Source: Sedimentitalea nanhaiensis DSM 24252
GTDB lineage: Bacteria > Pseudomonadota > Alphaproteobacteria > Rhodobacterales > Rhodobacteraceae
NCBI RefSeq assembly: GCF_000473225.1
Contig: NZ_KI421509.1
Location: 3,986,165 to 4,050,164 of the forward strand
DNA length: 64,000 bases
Direction of reading: 5' to 3'
Positions 62,756-64,000 of this stretch are shown piece after piece. The notes beneath the pieces are model-generated. The model saw only the letters and a list, made by a program, of their open reading frames with translations. It ran no database searches and was not told the origin of the DNA. Within the stretch, counting starts at the first letter, position 1; each line of letters opens with the position of its first letter. A program made the translations under genes and the position numbers.

Positions 62756-64000
62756 TTGGAAAATTTACAGACAGTCGCAAAGCCCGAAGATGGCATCGAT
62801 ATTACGGGCCAGCTTCAAGTCGCCGTCGAGGCGAAGGACGTTGAAACGATTTCAATAATGTTGGACGGTTTGCCGCTCAGCGATGCACTGCGCGAACTGC
62901 TCAACCTGTCTGTTGCGGATCGCGATGCGGTTCTGTCCATGATTCCGCCGACGCTTGCCGCACAGCTGATCGAAGAAGCGCCGCAATCGACAGCCACCGA
63001 GCTTGTCGAACGGCTGTCTACAATGCGGGCCGCCGAAATCATCGAAGAGATGGATTCCGACATTCAGGCCGACATGATCGGCGATCTTGACCACAAGGAT
63101 GCCGAGGCGATCCTGGCCGCAATGGATGCGGATGACGCGGCTGATGTGCGCCGCCTTTCGGAATACGAAGATGGCACAGCGGGCGGGCTGATGGCGGCCG
63201 AGACGTTTTCGTTTCCGGAAACCGCAACGGTCGGTGCCGTTCTGCGCGGTCTGGCCAGTGAAGACGACGATTTTGAACGTTACCGTGGCCAGCATCCCTA
63301 TATTATCGACGCTGACGGCAAACCGGTTGGTGTGGTTTCATTGCGCGGCCTGCTGACGTCCAAACGAAGCGCGCCTCTGACATCGATTATGGTCGAGCCG
63401 CTGGTGGTTCGAGCCGACGCCCCGCTGGACGAGCTTCAGGATCTTTTTGACAAATTTCCGTTCCTTGGCTTGCCAGTGGTCGAGGCAGACGGGCGTCTTG
63501 TCGGCGCGCTGTCGCGATCTGCGGTGGATACTGCCGCGCTGGAACGCGCTCAGGTCGAAGGGCTGCGCCTGCAAGGTATCGTCGGGGACGAGCTGCGGTC
63601 GATGCCATTGGGCATCCGGTCGCGCCGCCGCCTGGCCTGGCTGTCCGCCAATATCGTACTGAATATCATCGCGGCCAGCGTCATTTCGGCTTACGAGGAC
63701 ACGCTGACAGCCGTCATTGCCATCGCGGTGTTCCTGCCGATGGTGTCGGATATGAGCGGCTGTTCCGGCAATCAGGCCGTCGGCGTGACAATGCGGGAAC
63801 TTTCCCTTGGGTTGGTACGCCCACGCGACGCGTTCCGGGTCTGGATGAAAGAGGCGTCGGTCGGGGTGGTCAACGGAATTGCCCTTGGGATCCTGATCGG
63901 TATCGTTGCATGGATCTGGAAGGGCAATCCCTGGCTGGGCATGGTTATCGGTCTGGCGCTGGCGCTCAATACCGTTCTTGCGGTGTCTATCGGCGGCGTC
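62756..64000 (+). CDS. mgtE: Magnesium transporter MgtE (partial, runs off the window)
   Basis: 415 residues are visible. An N-terminal helical domain (LLNLSVADRDAVLSMIPPTL and EIIEEMDSDIQADMIGDLDH), two CBS domains (about 135-255; YIIDADGKPVGVVSLRGLL and LPVVEADGRLVGALSRSAV), then the first membrane helices with VFLPMVSDMSGCSGNQA. MgtE is a gated Mg2+ channel whose cytosolic domains close it at high Mg2+. The start is TTG at 62756 with GGAGAG 8 bases upstream; no ATG in frame precedes the conserved region. The last membrane helices lie outside the window. Confidence 0.9.
   Translation, partial: MENLQTVAKPEDGIDITGQLQVAVEAKDVETISIMLDGLPLSDALRELLNLSVADRDAVLSMIPPTLAAQLIEEAPQSTATELVERLSTMRAAEIIEEMDSDIQADMIGDLDHKDAEAILAAMDADDAADVRRLSEYEDGTAGGLMAAETFSFPETATVGAVLRGLASEDDDFERYRGQHPYIIDADGKPVGVVSLRGLLTSKRSAPLTSIMVEPLVVRADAPLDELQDLFDKFPFLGLPVVEADGRLVGALSRSAVDTAALERAQVEGLRLQGIVGDELRSMPLGIRSRRRLAWLSANIVLNIIAASVISAYEDTLTAVIAIAVFLPMVSDMSGCSGNQAVGVTMRELSLGLVRPRDAFRVWMKEASVGVVNGIALGILIGIVAWIWKGNPWLGMVIGLALALNTVLAVSIGGV

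Noticed and set aside
1-64000. CRISPR arrays, tRNA or rRNA genes, prophage modules
   Set aside because: No regularly spaced direct repeats, no clover-leaf candidates and no phage structural genes were seen on either strand.

Overview
The window looks like chromosomal DNA of a marine alphaproteobacterium of the Roseobacter group (Rhodobacterales). Reasons: it is GC-rich; it has a bacterial trimethylamine monooxygenase of the roseobacter type, an mdeR-mdeA-mdeB methionine cluster, a TRAP transporter and several ABC uptake systems for organic nitrogen and carbon; and it has a cyclopropane-synthase-type lipid stress cluster with promoter-like sites resembling those of the RpoE/ChrR singlet-oxygen response. 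No rRNA, tRNA, CRISPR array or replication origin was seen.

Layout. 1-8.1 kb: tail of a GntR/FCD regulator, an AmiC-like binding protein, tmm (TMA to TMAO), an IS3 orfA relic, then a leftward block of acyl-CoA dehydrogenase, crotonase and peroxidase-related protein (a possible dmdC/dmdD pair) divergent from an AraC-type regulator. 8.3-13.2 kb: mdeR, mdeA and mdeB, turning methionine into methanethiol, ammonia and 2-oxobutyrate and then propionyl-CoA; a chimeric pseudogene lies between mdeA and mdeB. 13.6-14.1 kb: IS256 relic. 14.47-22.4 kb: an amide-type operon behind a strong leader terminator: AmiC-like sensor, AmiR-like ANTAR antiterminator, two peptide-class permeases, binding protein, formamidase/acetamidase and a fused double ATPase. 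22.6-24.6 kb: a decayed IS66 element.

24.7-32.2 kb is the most unusual region. A PhnD-type binding protein and a hybrid histidine kinase form a sensor pair. They are divergent from a 1350-residue membrane protein that joins two rhodanese domains, a YidC-like insertase domain and a PEP-synthase-like ATP-grasp plus swivelling-His module. IS66 relics in inverted orientation flank this module on both sides.

33.2-39.6 kb: a divergent lipid-modification cluster (SDR and DUF1365 leftward; FAD oxidoreductase, Cfa-type methyltransferase, chalcone-isomerase-like protein, MFS carrier and DUF3833 rightward). 40.3-48.3 kb: a seven-gene translationally coupled operon (amine oxidase-like enzyme, TRAP DctM-P-Q, MlrC, alpha/beta hydrolase, ornithine cyclodeaminase-like protein) divergent from an XRE-cupin regulator, with large inverted repeats between them. 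48.5-49.4 kb: abutting IS3 and IS5 relics. 49.4-54.2 kb: a branched-chain-amino-acid-type ABC operon. 54.4-61.4 kb: an RND efflux pair, a DUF819 membrane protein and a sphingosine-phosphate-lyase-like PLP enzyme. 61.4-62.4 kb: fragments of a DUF3604 gene, IS481 and IS5. 62.4-64 kb: a small unknown protein divergent from mgtE across a perfect 24-bp palindrome; mgtE runs off the window.

Three short tandem-hairpin repeats, of about 37-41 bp where the ends can be set, interrupt three different transposase relics (IS66, IS5, IS481). They look like a small mobile palindromic element.
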